Below, piece after piece: positions 26,410-36,209 of a stretch of DNA of 64,000 bases (position 1 is its first letter; the number at the start of each line of letters is the position of its first letter). Location: assembly GCF_003628125.1 (NCBI RefSeq), contig NZ_RBZU01000015.1:62001-126000 (forward strand), given 5' to 3'. Position numbers and translations under genes: made by a program. The notes beneath the pieces were generated by a model. That model was not told the DNA's origin and did no database searches. It saw only the letters and a list, made by a program, of their open reading frames with translations. Source of the DNA: Pararobbsia silviterrae (GTDB lineage Bacteria; Pseudomonadota; Gammaproteobacteria; Burkholderiales; Burkholderiaceae).

Positions 26410-27425
26410 ATTCCGTTTCGCCCCTCGCCGAGCCGCCGCGCCGCACGCACGCGCATCCTGCCGCGCTCGCCGCGAAATTCGCGCCGACGATCTTCCTGAT
26501 CGCGCTGATGGTGCTGTTTACGACGCTCGCACCGCGCTTTCTGTCGTCGGTGAATCTTTTCAACGTGCTTCGCCAGGTGTCGATCTACGGCATTCTCGCG
26601 ATCGGCATGAGCTTCGTGATCCTGACGCGCGGCATCGATCTGTCGGTCGGCGCGCTCGTCGCGTTGACGGGCCTCGTCGGCGCGGTCGTCGCGCACGGCG
26701 GCGTCGAAGGACATTTCACGCTGCCGTTTGCGCATGACGGACTCTCGTGGCCGTTCGCGGCGGCGGCTGCGATTCTGGTCGGCGGCCTCGCAGGACTCGT
26801 CCAAGGCCTGCTCGTCGCGCGCTTTGCCGTGCCCGCCTTCGTCGTGACGCTCGGCGGCATGACCGCGTTCCGCGGTCTCGCGCTGATCGTCGGCAACGGC
26901 AGCCCCGTCAGCGGGTTCAGCGACGCGTTCGGCTGGTGGGGCCGCGGCATGATCGGGCCTGTGCCGGTGCCCGTCGTCGTATTCGCGGTCATCGCGATCG
27001 CCGCCGCCTATCTGCTAAGCGCGACGCGCTACGGACGCGCCGTCTACGCGATCGGATCGAACCCCGAAGCCGCGCGACTATGCGGTCTCAACGTACGCGG
27101 CGTGCTCACGAGCGTCTATGTCCTCACGGGTCTGCTCGCGGGCCTCGGCGGCTTTTTGCTCGCGTCGCGGCTCAATTCGGCCGAAGCCGTCGCGGGCACG
27201 CAATACGAGCTGACCGTCATCGCGGCCGTCGTCATCGGCGGTACGAGTCTCTACGGCGGCAAGGGCGGCATTGCGGGCACGGTCATCGGCACGTTGCTGA
27301 TCGGCGTGCTGCTCAACGGACTCGTGATTCTCAACGTGTCGCCCTATATCCAGCAGTTGCTGATCGGCGTCATCATCGTCGCGGCCGTCACATTCGACGT
27401 CGCGATCAAGAGAGCATTCAAATGA
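26406..27425 (+). CDS. sugar ABC transporter, permease (RbsC type)
   Basis: 339 residues with about eight to ten membrane helices. The BPD_transp_2 signature is visible in LTRGIDLSVGALVALTG and in AVVIGGTSLYGGKGGIAGTVIGTLL. CUT2 importers use a homodimer of this one permease, so no second permease gene is expected. It starts in a 4-bp overlap with the ATPase and ends in a 4-bp overlap with the ApnL-like gene, tying the enzyme to the import of its sugar. Confidence 0.93.
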   Translation: MNSVSPLAEPPRRTHAHPAALAAKFAPTIFLIALMVLFTTLAPRFLSSVNLFNVLRQVSIYGILAIGMSFVILTRGIDLSVGALVALTGLVGAVVAHGGVEGHFTLPFAHDGLSWPFAAAAAILVGGLAGLVQGLLVARFAVPAFVVTLGGMTAFRGLALIVGNGSPVSGFSDAFGWWGRGMIGPVPVPVVVFAVIAIAAAYLLSATRYGRAVYAIGSNPEAARLCGLNVRGVLTSVYVLTGLLAGLGGFLLASRLNSAEAVAGTQYELTVIAAVVIGGTSLYGGKGGIAGTVIGTLLIGVLLNGLVILNVSPYIQQLLIGVIIVAAVTFDVAIKRAFK

Positions 27426-29383
27426 GCCGAACTGTACTTCTTACAGGCACACACGAAATCGAACCGGTCTACCGACAGTTTCGCGCGGGCTCGCTGAGTG
27501 CGTCGTTCGGCCAGGGACAATTGAAGGACGTCCGCTGGCGCGGCGTCGAAATCATTCGAGGCCTTTCGTTTCTCGTGCGCACACCGGGCTGGGGGACGCC
27601 GTCCCCTGACATCTCCGCGCTCGAGATCGACGAAACCGACGCGCAATTCACCATCCGCTATCGCGCGACCTACCGGAACGACAATGAGATCGTCGCCGCG
27701 GACATCACGTTCAGCGGTGCCGGCGAAGGCCGTCTGCACGCCGACGTCACGATTCGTCCGCAGACGGATTTCACGACGAATCGCAGCGGCTTTGTCGTGC
27801 TGCATCCGCTTGAAGGTTTCGCGGGGACGAACGTCCGCGTCGAGCACGCGGACGGCTCGCGCGTCGAACGCTTGATCGACGCGGCGATCAGTCCTGGGCA
27901 ACCTGTCTTCGACATTCGCGCGATCACGCATACGCCGCGATCCGGCATCGAGATCGAGACACGCTTCGAAGGCGACGTGTTCGAGATGGAGGATCATCGC
28001 AACTGGTCCGATGCCTCGTTCAAGACGTACAGCCGTCCGATCGGTTTGCCTTACCCGTACCGGCTCGAAGCGGGTACGTCGTTGACGCAATCGGTGCGTA
28101 TCGGTGTGACCGAACACAGCGAGGCTTCGATCGCGTACGCATCGGACACGCACGGCGATATTCGCGTGAGTGTCGGGGAACGCGTTCCGCATGTGTTGCC
28201 GCGCATTCTGGTCGCGCTCGATTCGCGCAGCGCCGCCGATGCGATCGATCACGCGGAACGCCTCGCAAAGCTCGGCGCGATCGAGTACCTGTATCGCCAC
28301 GATCCCGGTCTCGGCAACGGTGTGCATGCGATCGAAGCGCTGGATGCACTCGTTCGCGCGAGCGGGCATCCGTTTTCCGCCGAGTTGATCCTCGCGCTGC
28401 CCGATCAGGCGGATCGCGAAATCGCCGGCTTCGCGGCGCAGCTCGAACGCGCGGGTCTCGCGCCGCGGACCGTCGCGGCATTTCCGGCATCGGACCGGCA
28501 ATCGTTTCAGCCCGGTGAAGCGCGGCCGCCGGTGCCCTCGGATCACGAGATCGCCGCATCGTTGCGGCGCTGGTTTCCCGATAGCGCGATCGCGGGCGGT
28601 TCACCCGCGTTCTTTACCGAGCTCAATCGCAAGCGGCCGCCGCTCAGTGTCTTCGACGTGATTGCACATGCGACGACGCCGACCGTTCATGCGTCTGATG
28701 ATGGTTCGGTCATGCAGACCCTCGAATCGCTCCCGCATATCTTGCGTTCGGGTCGTACGCTCGCGGGTGATGCCGCGTATCGGATCGGACCGATCGGTAT
28801 CGGGGCGAGACTGAACCCGTACGGCGCGGGGCCCACGGCGAATCCGTCGCAGATTCGCGTCGGACTCGCCGATGCCGATCCGCGCCAGCGCGCGATGTTT
28901 GCCGCGGCCTGGCATCTCGGTTATGCGGCGGCGATCATGCCGTTCGATATCGATTCGCTCGCGCTCGCGGGGCCCGTCGGGCCATTCGGCGTGTTGTCGC
29001 TCGCGCAAGGCTATGCCCGCGCGTGGTGGGATACGGTGCCGGACGGCGCGGCGTATCCGCTCTATCACGTCGTGGCCGATCTCGCCGAGGGCACGGGCCG
29101 TCTTGCGCTGAACGTCCGCGTCAGCGATCGCCGTGTCGCGGCGCTCGGATTCGAACACGCGCGCGGCCGCACGCTGCTGCTCGCCAATCTGAGCGCGGAA
29201 CCCGTATCGGTCACGCTCGACGGACTCCGCGATGCACGCATTCGATGGCTCGATGCGCAACACGCGCCCGATGCGGCGCTCGCTCCCGAACACTATCGAG
29301 GATCGGCCGAATCGCTCGGCGTCGAGGGCCATGTCTTGCTCGACGCCTATGCGTATGTGCGTATCGACGAGGTCGAGCCATGA
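27422..29383 (+). CDS. apnL: D-apionate lactonase-like protein
   Basis: 653 residues from the ATG at 27422, in 4-bp overlap with the permease stop. The N-terminal beta-rich domain has the stretch PVFDIRAITHTP and FEGDVFEMEDHRNWSDASFKTY, which I recall as the hallmark of the ApnL family, the enzymes that open D-apionolactone to D-apionate in bacterial apiose breakdown. The middle looks like a TIM barrel and the C-terminus like a small beta domain (GFEHARGRTLLLANLS). No signal peptide, so it acts in the cytoplasm. The remaining apiose enzymes (oxidoisomerase and later steps) are not in this window. The family assignment is from memory of the motif. Confidence 0.65.
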   Translation: MSRTVLLTGTHEIEPVYRQFRAGSLSASFGQGQLKDVRWRGVEIIRGLSFLVRTPGWGTPSPDISALEIDETDAQFTIRYRATYRNDNEIVAADITFSGAGEGRLHADVTIRPQTDFTTNRSGFVVLHPLEGFAGTNVRVEHADGSRVERLIDAAISPGQPVFDIRAITHTPRSGIEIETRFEGDVFEMEDHRNWSDASFKTYSRPIGLPYPYRLEAGTSLTQSVRIGVTEHSEASIAYASDTHGDIRVSVGERVPHVLPRILVALDSRSAADAIDHAERLAKLGAIEYLYRHDPGLGNGVHAIEALDALVRASGHPFSAELILALPDQADREIAGFAAQLERAGLAPRTVAAFPASDRQSFQPGEARPPVPSDHEIAASLRRWFPDSAIAGGSPAFFTELNRKRPPLSVFDVIAHATTPTVHASDDGSVMQTLESLPHILRSGRTLAGDAAYRIGPIGIGARLNPYGAGPTANPSQIRVGLADADPRQRAMFAAAWHLGYAAAIMPFDIDSLALAGPVGPFGVLSLAQGYARAWWDTVPDGAAYPLYHVVADLAEGTGRLALNVRVSDRRVAALGFEHARGRTLLLANLSAEPVSVTLDGLRDARIRWLDAQHAPDAALAPEHYRGSAESLGVEGHVLLDAYAYVRIDEVEP

Positions 29384-29483
29384 TCGGCTTGAACGCAGTA
29401 AGCCCCAACTCATTACACGTCATGCGTGCTTCAAGGGCTCGTCCCGGTGTACGCGGCGCCTCATCGCATCGGACATCCATTTC

Positions 29484-30521
29484 ATGAAGATCACTGATTT
29501 GCGCCCCTTGGGCCGCACCGGAGCCTCGATTCCCGTGCTCGGCGTCGGCACCTGCCCGCTCGGCGAGTTGTTCGGGGTGATTCCCGACGACGAAGCCACC
29601 GCCACGTTGAATACCGCGTGGCACAGCGGCATCCGTCTTTACGACACCTCGCCGTGGTACGGCCTCGGACTCGGCGAACGTCGGACCGGTTCGCTGCTGT
29701 ATCGCAAGCCGCTGTCGTCCTATGTGCTCTCGACGAAGGTCGGACGGCTTTTGCGTGCACCCGAGCGGCGCGATCGTATCCGGCCCGCGCCGTGGAAGGG
29801 CGGTCTCGCGTTCGATCACGTCTACGACTATTCGTATGGCGGCATCATGCGCTCGTATGAGGACAGTCTGCAGCGGCTTGGGGTCAATCGCGTCGACGTG
29901 CTCTACATTCATGATCTCGACACGGGGTACTTCAAGGAAGAAGCCGCGTTGCTCGCGCATCTCCGCGATCTCGAGAAGGGCGGGTTTCGCGCGCTCGAGG
30001 AGCTCAAACAGGCGGGCGACATTCTCGCGTATGGCGCGGGCATCAACGAGCCCGGCATGATTCATCGATTCCTCGACCGGCATCCGCTCGACGTGTTTCT
30101 CGTCGCATCGCGCTATACCTTGCTCGAACAGCAGATCTATGCGGATGAACTATTGCGTGCCGCACGCGAAGGCGCGTCGATCGTGGTGGGAGGCGTCTTC
30201 AATTCGGGGATTCTGGCGACGGGCGCGCGCGAAGGCGCGCGCTTCGAATACGGTGCGGCGCCGCCCGCGATCGTCGAACGTGTGCGGCGGCTCGAACGTG
30301 TGGCGCAGCGACACGATGTTGCGCTCGCGGCGGCGGCGCTGCAATTTCCGTTCGGATTTTCGGCCGTGAGTTCAGTGTTGTTCGGGCCGACAACCGCGGA
30401 GGAAATCGAGGCGAACGTTCATCACTTCGAACGTGCGATTCCGCCGCAGTTCTGGGCCGATCTGCGCGACGAAGGACTCGTCGCGGAAGATGTGCCGTTG
30501 CCCGCGGCGGTCGCGGTGTAA
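29484..30521 (+). CDS. aldo/keto reductase (sugar 1-dehydrogenase-like)
   Basis: 345 residues from the ATG at 29484. It carries the full AKR catalytic tetrad: Asp54, Tyr59 (LYDTSPWYG), Lys85 (STKVG) and His143 (YIHDLD). The opening LRPLGRTGASIPVLGVGTCPLGELFG and the following pattern resemble the D-threo-aldose / L-fucose 1-dehydrogenase and pyridoxal 4-dehydrogenase branch, which oxidise the anomeric carbon to a lactone. That product would suit the ApnL-like lactonase encoded 100 bp upstream. It probably closes the sugar operon, as a strong hairpin follows its stop. Confidence 0.85.
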   Translation: MKITDLRPLGRTGASIPVLGVGTCPLGELFGVIPDDEATATLNTAWHSGIRLYDTSPWYGLGLGERRTGSLLYRKPLSSYVLSTKVGRLLRAPERRDRIRPAPWKGGLAFDHVYDYSYGGIMRSYEDSLQRLGVNRVDVLYIHDLDTGYFKEEAALLAHLRDLEKGGFRALEELKQAGDILAYGAGINEPGMIHRFLDRHPLDVFLVASRYTLLEQQIYADELLRAAREGASIVVGGVFNSGILATGAREGARFEYGAAPPAIVERVRRLERVAQRHDVALAAAALQFPFGFSAVSSVLFGPTTAEEIEANVHHFERAIPPQFWADLRDEGLVAEDVPLPAAVAV

Positions 30522-30541
30522 GGACGCGCGTTCGCGCGTCC
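30522..30541. terminator. hairpin between the sugar operon and the convergent glycosyltransferase gene
   Basis: GGACGCGCG (30522-30530) and CGCGCGTCC (30533-30541) form a 9-bp perfect stem immediately after the AKR stop. It lacks a T run and touches the stop of the next (minus-strand) gene. Confidence 0.6.
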
Positions 30542-32088
30542 TACGCTCTGACCAGGCGACGCCGGACGCTACCGAGCGCACGACGTGCGACAAGCGCGAC
30601 GCGACGCAGTGGGAAAAGCACCGCTCGCGTGAACAAGCGGATCGGCATCGTGGTCTGCAACGAGATCTGCACGGTGCGCGCGTATTCGGACGAAACGAAT
30701 CGGCTGATCTCAACGAGTTCCTTGCCGATTTTGACGATTTCGGTGCGCGTGTGCGCCTCCGAGTCCGGCACCTGCGCGGCTTGGTCTTCCGCATACTTCT
30801 GCAAAAGCAAGCGCAGATCTTCAAGACTGTCGCTTACCCACACATAGGGAGGCGACTGTCGGATGTCGATGTATTGAAGAACGGACTCGATTCCACCGGG
30901 AACATCCGGATCGATCGCGACCCAGCCCATCGGCATGTTGTACAGATCGAATCCGAAACACGTACCGCACCAATGGTTGCGGTACGGGTCCGCATCGTGT
31001 TGCCTGAAGATCAGATCGAATTCTTTGCGTATCGAGCGCAGTTCGCTGCGCGATCGCTGGCCCATTGCAATCTCGTTGAGCTTCTCAATGGGTTCGAACA
31101 AATCGTAGGCAAACGGATCGCACGACACGAGAAAGTCGCGCGAATGCTTTAGGACCGCCGGATCAATACGCTGCCGTGCTTCGCCCGTCTCGATCGATAG
31201 AACGACTTGCAAGTAGAAGCGCATGATGACTTCATTGAGCAACCTGAATCGCGTCCCGTCGCGCCGGCCTTCAATGACTTTCGCGACCGATCCCGGCTGG
31301 ATCGCCCCCTTGCTCACAAGATACTCGAGCTGCTGAGCCACGCCCAGCCCCCAGAAGTAATGATCCCCGACGCCGAGGCGCTCGGCATATTTTTGAAAAT
31401 GCTTGATCTGCTTCGGGATCGCCGAATTTCGGTAATACACCAGCGGCAAATTAACAATCCGGCTTCGCTTTTGAGCGAAGGAAATCAAAAACCAACATAC
31501 GTGAGAATAGATCGGCGCGACCGCTTGCGACTCCCAAGCCACGTCGACGTCGACAGCCGAGCGCTTGAAAACGACGTTCGAAATCCCCGCGAGCATAAAA
31601 ACAAAGCCCGCCGTCTGGATCAATGCATCACCGCAAACGTCCACATATAGAGAACGCATCGGCGCCATACGCGTCGCAAGGAGACCGCCCTCGTCGTTGA
31701 TGACGGACGAATTGAACACGAACATATCCGCCTCGTCGGCGCGAATGGACTTGATCAATTCGAGGACGGTTTCGACCATCGGCAACTCGTCGTCGCCGTG
31801 AAACCATATATATTCGCCCGTGCAGAGTTCGACCGACGCGTACATATTTTTCTCGGCATTATCGAGAAATTCAGTTCGCTTAAAAAACTGAACGCGCTCG
31901 TCGACTAACGGGGTAATCAGAGCTTCCGTGCCATCATTCGAACAATTGTCGACGACCAGCACGTTCACGTCGTCGGTCCGGGTAAGAAGGTTGCTCTTCA
32001 AAAAGAGCACAAGGGAATGAACACGCTTTCCGCGATTGTAGGTCGGAATACAAATCGTCAAAGCGGGTTGCTTGGCGTTGTCTGACAT
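30541..32088 (-). CDS. glycosyltransferase family 2 protein with long C-terminal extension
   Basis: 515 residues. The first ~230 are a GT-A domain: LTICIPTYNRGKRVHSLV, VVDNCSNDGT, and HGDDE as the metal-binding DxD-type motif. The C-terminal half has no recognised domain apart from helical segments and a basic tail. It likely adds a sugar to the surface polysaccharide at the inner face of the membrane. It stands alone at the left edge of the polysaccharide locus, separated from the rest by a 1.45-kb gene-poor stretch. The sugar is unknown. Confidence 0.8.
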   Translation of the reverse strand: MSDNAKQPALTICIPTYNRGKRVHSLVLFLKSNLLTRTDDVNVLVVDNCSNDGTEALITPLVDERVQFFKRTEFLDNAEKNMYASVELCTGEYIWFHGDDELPMVETVLELIKSIRADEADMFVFNSSVINDEGGLLATRMAPMRSLYVDVCGDALIQTAGFVFMLAGISNVVFKRSAVDVDVAWESQAVAPIYSHVCWFLISFAQKRSRIVNLPLVYYRNSAIPKQIKHFQKYAERLGVGDHYFWGLGVAQQLEYLVSKGAIQPGSVAKVIEGRRDGTRFRLLNEVIMRFYLQVVLSIETGEARQRIDPAVLKHSRDFLVSCDPFAYDLFEPIEKLNEIAMGQRSRSELRSIRKEFDLIFRQHDADPYRNHWCGTCFGFDLYNMPMGWVAIDPDVPGGIESVLQYIDIRQSPPYVWVSDSLEDLRLLLQKYAEDQAAQVPDSEAHTRTEIVKIGKELVEISRFVSSEYARTVQISLQTTMPIRLFTRAVLFPLRRVALVARRALGSVRRRLVRA

Positions 32089-33544
32089 AGCGAATGTGTG
32101 TGCTCGATTTATCAGGTTATTTGTCTTTCAGTTACCGCTTACTTCGCCTGAGGCTTGCCTGGATCATCGATGCCGTGCATATATTACGAAATTCCTCGCT
32201 GCATGTCGGACCACTCAAATCATTAAAAAATACTTCATCCGAAGTGCAATGACACGCTGCGCCACATCAATCACGCATGTCGAGCCATCCGCGTCCGGTG
32301 TTATGTGCACAACGGCTATTCCGTACGCCTCGAAACGTTCTTCCGCCGACGTAAAGTAGGGTGTCGATTGTGTGTCAGTGTCCCATCGCTTCAGTCCGCG
32401 ACGCAAGCGTAGACGGCTGTCTTTAGGTCAGATATTTCGCACGCTCGTTGCGAATGCGCCTTCCAATGTCCTTGCAGAAGTCAGGCCATGAGCGCTACCG
32501 CGACACGGCCAGCCACCAACGAGACAAACAATAAGGACCAGTCGATACACGAGACCCTGTCCTAACCAATCGCGGACGACGAATCCATGACCGGGGCAAC
32601 ACCCTCGAAGCGCATACCCATGCAGCATCATTTCATTGAGCTTTCCGTCCTCCTCTCCGCGCTCCGTTTACTGTCAACGGCTCGCTCGCAAGGCTCGCTC
32701 GAACATCCGTTTGAAAAACGTCGGCGACATCGGGATTGAGCAGGTCTAAGACCCCAAAACGTGCACGAACATACGGTGTCGGCTCATGAAATTCGAAAGC
32801 AATCGGGAAATATCCCCGATCTCTTTTCATTGTCAAAAAATTGCCTGCAAAATGACATATTCGTAACGCGTACGCCGGGCGCGGCCGCGTCACAAGGTCC
32901 TCGGTTGTCGATAACAATATTCGCAGTCACACTATTCATTAGCGCGACATGGGCGGCGCACATGAACAACAACGCTTCCGACACGGCCGGTCGGAGCAAA
33001 ACAGGGACAGTCTAGACGCAAGGGAGAAATTTCGCGCTGCGACTCCGAGTCCGTCGACAAATATAGGGAATCGTCCGTTCGTCGTGCAGACATTTGAGAA
33101 TGTTTAAGATGATATTCAATCTCAAAGAGCCGACGCCGTGACCGCGTGCCCCTCTCGTTCATGGCCGCCTGTAGCGACAACTTTACGAATTCGTGCTCGA
33201 ACCTAACCGTCCGCTTTCGACGTAGAGATACACAATTTGAAACATATTTGCTCATGACGGGAGCGAACTTCTAACTTAAAACATGCGTGTCATGTAAGCC
33301 ACGCCGCATCCTCCCTTAGCGGAACGAGCGGCCCGTGATTGCGCAAGTATCGTTCCAAGACTGACTGAACGTCTCGAAATGAGCGTGGTCGATAGGCCTG
33401 TCGTGACGCATGACACAGCGCGCACCCCTTCACCAGGATTGATCTCGGCTCAATACAAGATCGGTCCATGGAAGGACTGACACGTCGTCGATCATGTGAC
33501 ACGGTCTTTTTTGTTCAACGACTTTCACAGGGGATATTCGGCCA
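32089..33544. other. 1.45-kb gene-poor, AT-richer stretch at the edge of the polysaccharide locus
   Basis: No confident gene on either strand. A few short minus-strand stretches read vaguely protein-like (around 32215-32400 and 33160-33250), but they lack consistent codon bias and starts. The base composition is clearly less GC-rich than the catabolic regions. This is a typical place for decayed insertions at a variable locus. The promoter of the epimerase gene should lie at its right end. Confidence 0.5.
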
Positions 33545-34579
33545 ATGCAAACTCAACTCAGCCACACTATCGTATCGGAAGATCTTGCTGCGATCATCGA
33601 TGCAGATCTTCCCTGGGAGCGGTTTGAAGGCAAAACCGTGCTCGTGACCGGCGCTGGTGGTCTGGTTGGAAGCTACATCGTCTGGACCTTACTGGCATTG
33701 AATGAACGCTCCGACAAGCCGGTCAAGGTCATCGCGTCGGGTCGCAATGCATCCGCGCTCGCACACAAGCTCGGTGCTCACGAACACCTTCGCCTCGTCG
33801 AATTGCCGCTGACGAATGTTGCGCCGCTGGAATTGAAGGCCGATTTCGTCATCCACGCGGCGAGCCCGTCTCGCACGTCGATCCACCGTGACGATCCGCT
33901 CGGAACGATTGCACCGAACGTTTTCGGTACGCAGGCTTTGCTCGAACTCGCGCAACGGTCTCGCGCCGAGGGATTCCTCTTCGTCAGCAGCGGCGCCGTA
34001 TACGGGCAGCCTGAGTTGGCGGACGGCCAACGCGTGCACGAAGATATCGCCGCGTCATATGGTCATCTAAACCCGGTCATGTCTTATGCCGAAGGCAAAC
34101 GCATGGGCGAGTTTCTCTGTCGCGCATGGGCCGCGCAGCATGGATTGCAAACAACCATTGCTCGACTCGGTCACACCTACGGCCCAGGGCTTGAAGAAAC
34201 CGACGAGCGCGTGTTCGCGGACTTTGCGTTTCGCATTCTGCGCAACGAACCCATCGTGATCAAATCCGCCGGCACCGCGATTCGGCCGTTCTGCTACGTC
34301 ACCGATGCGATCGTGGGGCTCTTCACGATACTGCTGCGCGGCGGCAAAGGCGAAGCCTATAACCTCGTCAACGTACGCAATGAGTTTTCGATGCTGGAAC
34401 TCGCTTCAGCGTTACGCGAAGAGTTCTCCGAGCGCAATGTGCACGTCGAGGTTCTCGGTCAATCATCGCACTCGTTCCAGAAGCAGATCCTGCTTTCGAC
34501 CGACAAGCTCGAAGCGCTCGGATGGGAACCGAAGATCTCGATTCGCGAGGGATTCAGAAGAACAATCGAGAGCTATTGA
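33545..34579 (+). CDS. NAD-dependent epimerase/dehydratase
   Basis: 344-residue extended SDR. The NAD-binding motif TGAGGLVGSY lies near residue 35, and the catalytic Tyr/Lys are in YAEGK. Arg-His-type substrate contacts follow in IRPFCYVTDAI, the usual nucleotide-sugar motif. It is closest to UDP-glucuronate decarboxylase and dTDP-glucose 4,6-dehydratase-like enzymes, which make modified nucleotide sugars for O-antigen. The sugar cannot be fixed from sequence. It is followed by the acyltransferase on the same strand, 364 bp away. Confidence 0.82.
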   Translation: MQTQLSHTIVSEDLAAIIDADLPWERFEGKTVLVTGAGGLVGSYIVWTLLALNERSDKPVKVIASGRNASALAHKLGAHEHLRLVELPLTNVAPLELKADFVIHAASPSRTSIHRDDPLGTIAPNVFGTQALLELAQRSRAEGFLFVSSGAVYGQPELADGQRVHEDIAASYGHLNPVMSYAEGKRMGEFLCRAWAAQHGLQTTIARLGHTYGPGLEETDERVFADFAFRILRNEPIVIKSAGTAIRPFCYVTDAIVGLFTILLRGGKGEAYNLVNVRNEFSMLELASALREEFSERNVHVEVLGQSSHSFQKQILLSTDKLEALGWEPKISIREGFRRTIESY

Positions 34580-34943
34580 GCGGTCTTCGCAAAGCATTCA
34601 CAACCGGCGACGTGGCTGAAGGCGCCAGCGTGACCCGGAGTCGGGTGTATCGAGGCCGGATCGAAGATCGGAATACCCGACGAACTTCTCGCATCGTATT
34701 CGCGTAGAATCGGCCGCGTTTGAAGCAACCTTACGGCTTGCCCACGAGCGCGGCTGCAACCCATTGGACGGACCGCAACTTAAAACGAGCGCTCGCCTTA
34801 GACACACCCCGCGCGCGGCACTCGCCCTGTCTGCGCATACCGCATGCATGCCAGGGCGCCCCGAGTACGCGCATCGCAACCATCTGACGCTTCTATGTTC
34901 GGATCGATCGGTCGAACCCGCAGTTTCCCGCCCACGCGTAGAC
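34580..34943. other. 364-bp spacer, nothing certain
   Basis: Open frames exist on both strands, but none has a start, ribosome-binding site or codon pattern that convinces. It probably carries the promoter of the acyltransferase. Confidence 0.4.
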
Positions 34944-36203
34944 ATGGCGGCCCAAAAAACAACGTTGAGGACCGACGTGGTACGTAATTCCCGGATCGAT
35001 ACCCTGCTCATCTTGCGCGGGATTGCTTGCCTTCTCGTCGTGCTTTCGCATGTCAAAGGCGAATTCCCGTGGGCGAATTTCTTCGTCGTTTTCGGTCACG
35101 ACTATACGTGGACGATATCCGTCACCGGAACCACAGGCGTGTGGATTTTTTTCGTTTTGTCCGGATATTTGATGGGCAAGGCGTTTTATACGGGACGTTA
35201 TGATTACAAACCCCGCGGCATTGCGAGATTTTATCGAGATAGATTTCTGAGAATTTACCCCCTTTATCTCGCGAGTATCATTGTATCGTGCATTATTTTT
35301 CACGAAACCTATCCGATCGATGCACCGAGCATTCGAACGATAGCTCATCTACTTCTATTCAGCTATTATGGAAGAACGCCATTTCCGGATTCGGTGCTCT
35401 GGACGATTTCTACTGAATTTCGCTTCTACCTGCTCGCGCCGCTTCTCTTCTTTGCACTCGAAAAAACAGTAAGCAGTACGCGATCCGCCGTGGTCGCAGC
35501 CGGCGTTTTTATTCTCTTGCAGATTGGGTTTCGATCCTGGCTATATCTTCATTACGCCCATCGCGTCCCCGACTGGACTACATTCTGGATATTGCACAGC
35601 TACATTCCTCTCATCGGGAATTTCGATTCATTCACTCTCGGATTTTTATTGAACGTCTTCGTGATCAAATGGAACGCGCAGCCGCGTCGTAGACAGCCGC
35701 CACGCGCCGCAGGATGGATCGTTCTTGGCATATCGACGATCGTGTCGTCATATGCGGGATATAGAGGACTATTACTCGCTCAACCGGGCTACAAGCCGCT
35801 ATTCTTTTGCGCGCTAGAGTCGATCATTGTCTTGGGTGTCTGTCTGACATTGTTCTGCTTCGAAAGCCACAACAACAATACGCTTCGCATGCCCGCGCTA
35901 AATTGGTCTGCGATAAAAACCACGCCGCTCAGGAGCTTCGAGATTTTCGGCGTCGTGACGTTTGGGATTTATCTATGGCACATGCTGGTGCTCGCATGGG
36001 CCAAGAATATTCATTTCCCAGTGAGTAGCGCACAGGCAGAATTTGTACTTCGATTCGTTCTCGTGCTCGCGGTCACGACCGTCATTTCGGCAGCAACATA
36101 CTTGCTAATTGAGAAGCCGTTCTTGCGTCTGCGTTCGGTTTTACGATGGCCACTATCGGTTCGACAGCCCACAAACGATATCGACGGAGCGGCGAGCCGA
36201 TAG
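34944..36203 (+). CDS. acyltransferase family 3 membrane protein (OafA-like)
   Basis: 419 residues from the ATG at 34944 (an upstream in-frame ATG at 34764 would add an unlikely Arg-rich stretch). It has the acyltransferase-3 signature: LLILRGIACLLVVLSHV with the catalytic His, FFVLSGYLMGKAF, and YRDRFLRIYPLYL. About ten helices follow, ending with ATYLLIEKPFLRLR. It adds O-acetyl or similar groups to surface sugars in the inner membrane. It ends 6 bp from the convergent sulfotransferase-like gene. AT-rich codons differ from flanking housekeeping genes. Confidence 0.85.
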   Translation: MAAQKTTLRTDVVRNSRIDTLLILRGIACLLVVLSHVKGEFPWANFFVVFGHDYTWTISVTGTTGVWIFFVLSGYLMGKAFYTGRYDYKPRGIARFYRDRFLRIYPLYLASIIVSCIIFHETYPIDAPSIRTIAHLLLFSYYGRTPFPDSVLWTISTEFRFYLLAPLLFFALEKTVSSTRSAVVAAGVFILLQIGFRSWLYLHYAHRVPDWTTFWILHSYIPLIGNFDSFTLGFLLNVFVIKWNAQPRRRQPPRAAGWIVLGISTIVSSYAGYRGLLLAQPGYKPLFFCALESIIVLGVCLTLFCFESHNNNTLRMPALNWSAIKTTPLRSFEIFGVVTFGIYLWHMLVLAWAKNIHFPVSSAQAEFVLRFVLVLAVTTVISAATYLLIEKPFLRLRSVLRWPLSVRQPTNDIDGAASR

Positions 36204-36209
36204 CGAGCC

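Noticed and set aside
33160-33255. Minus-strand stretch EFVKLSLQAAMNERG resembling the start of IS481-type transposases
   Set aside because: The likeness covers only a few residues, codon use is not gene-like and no continuation is found.
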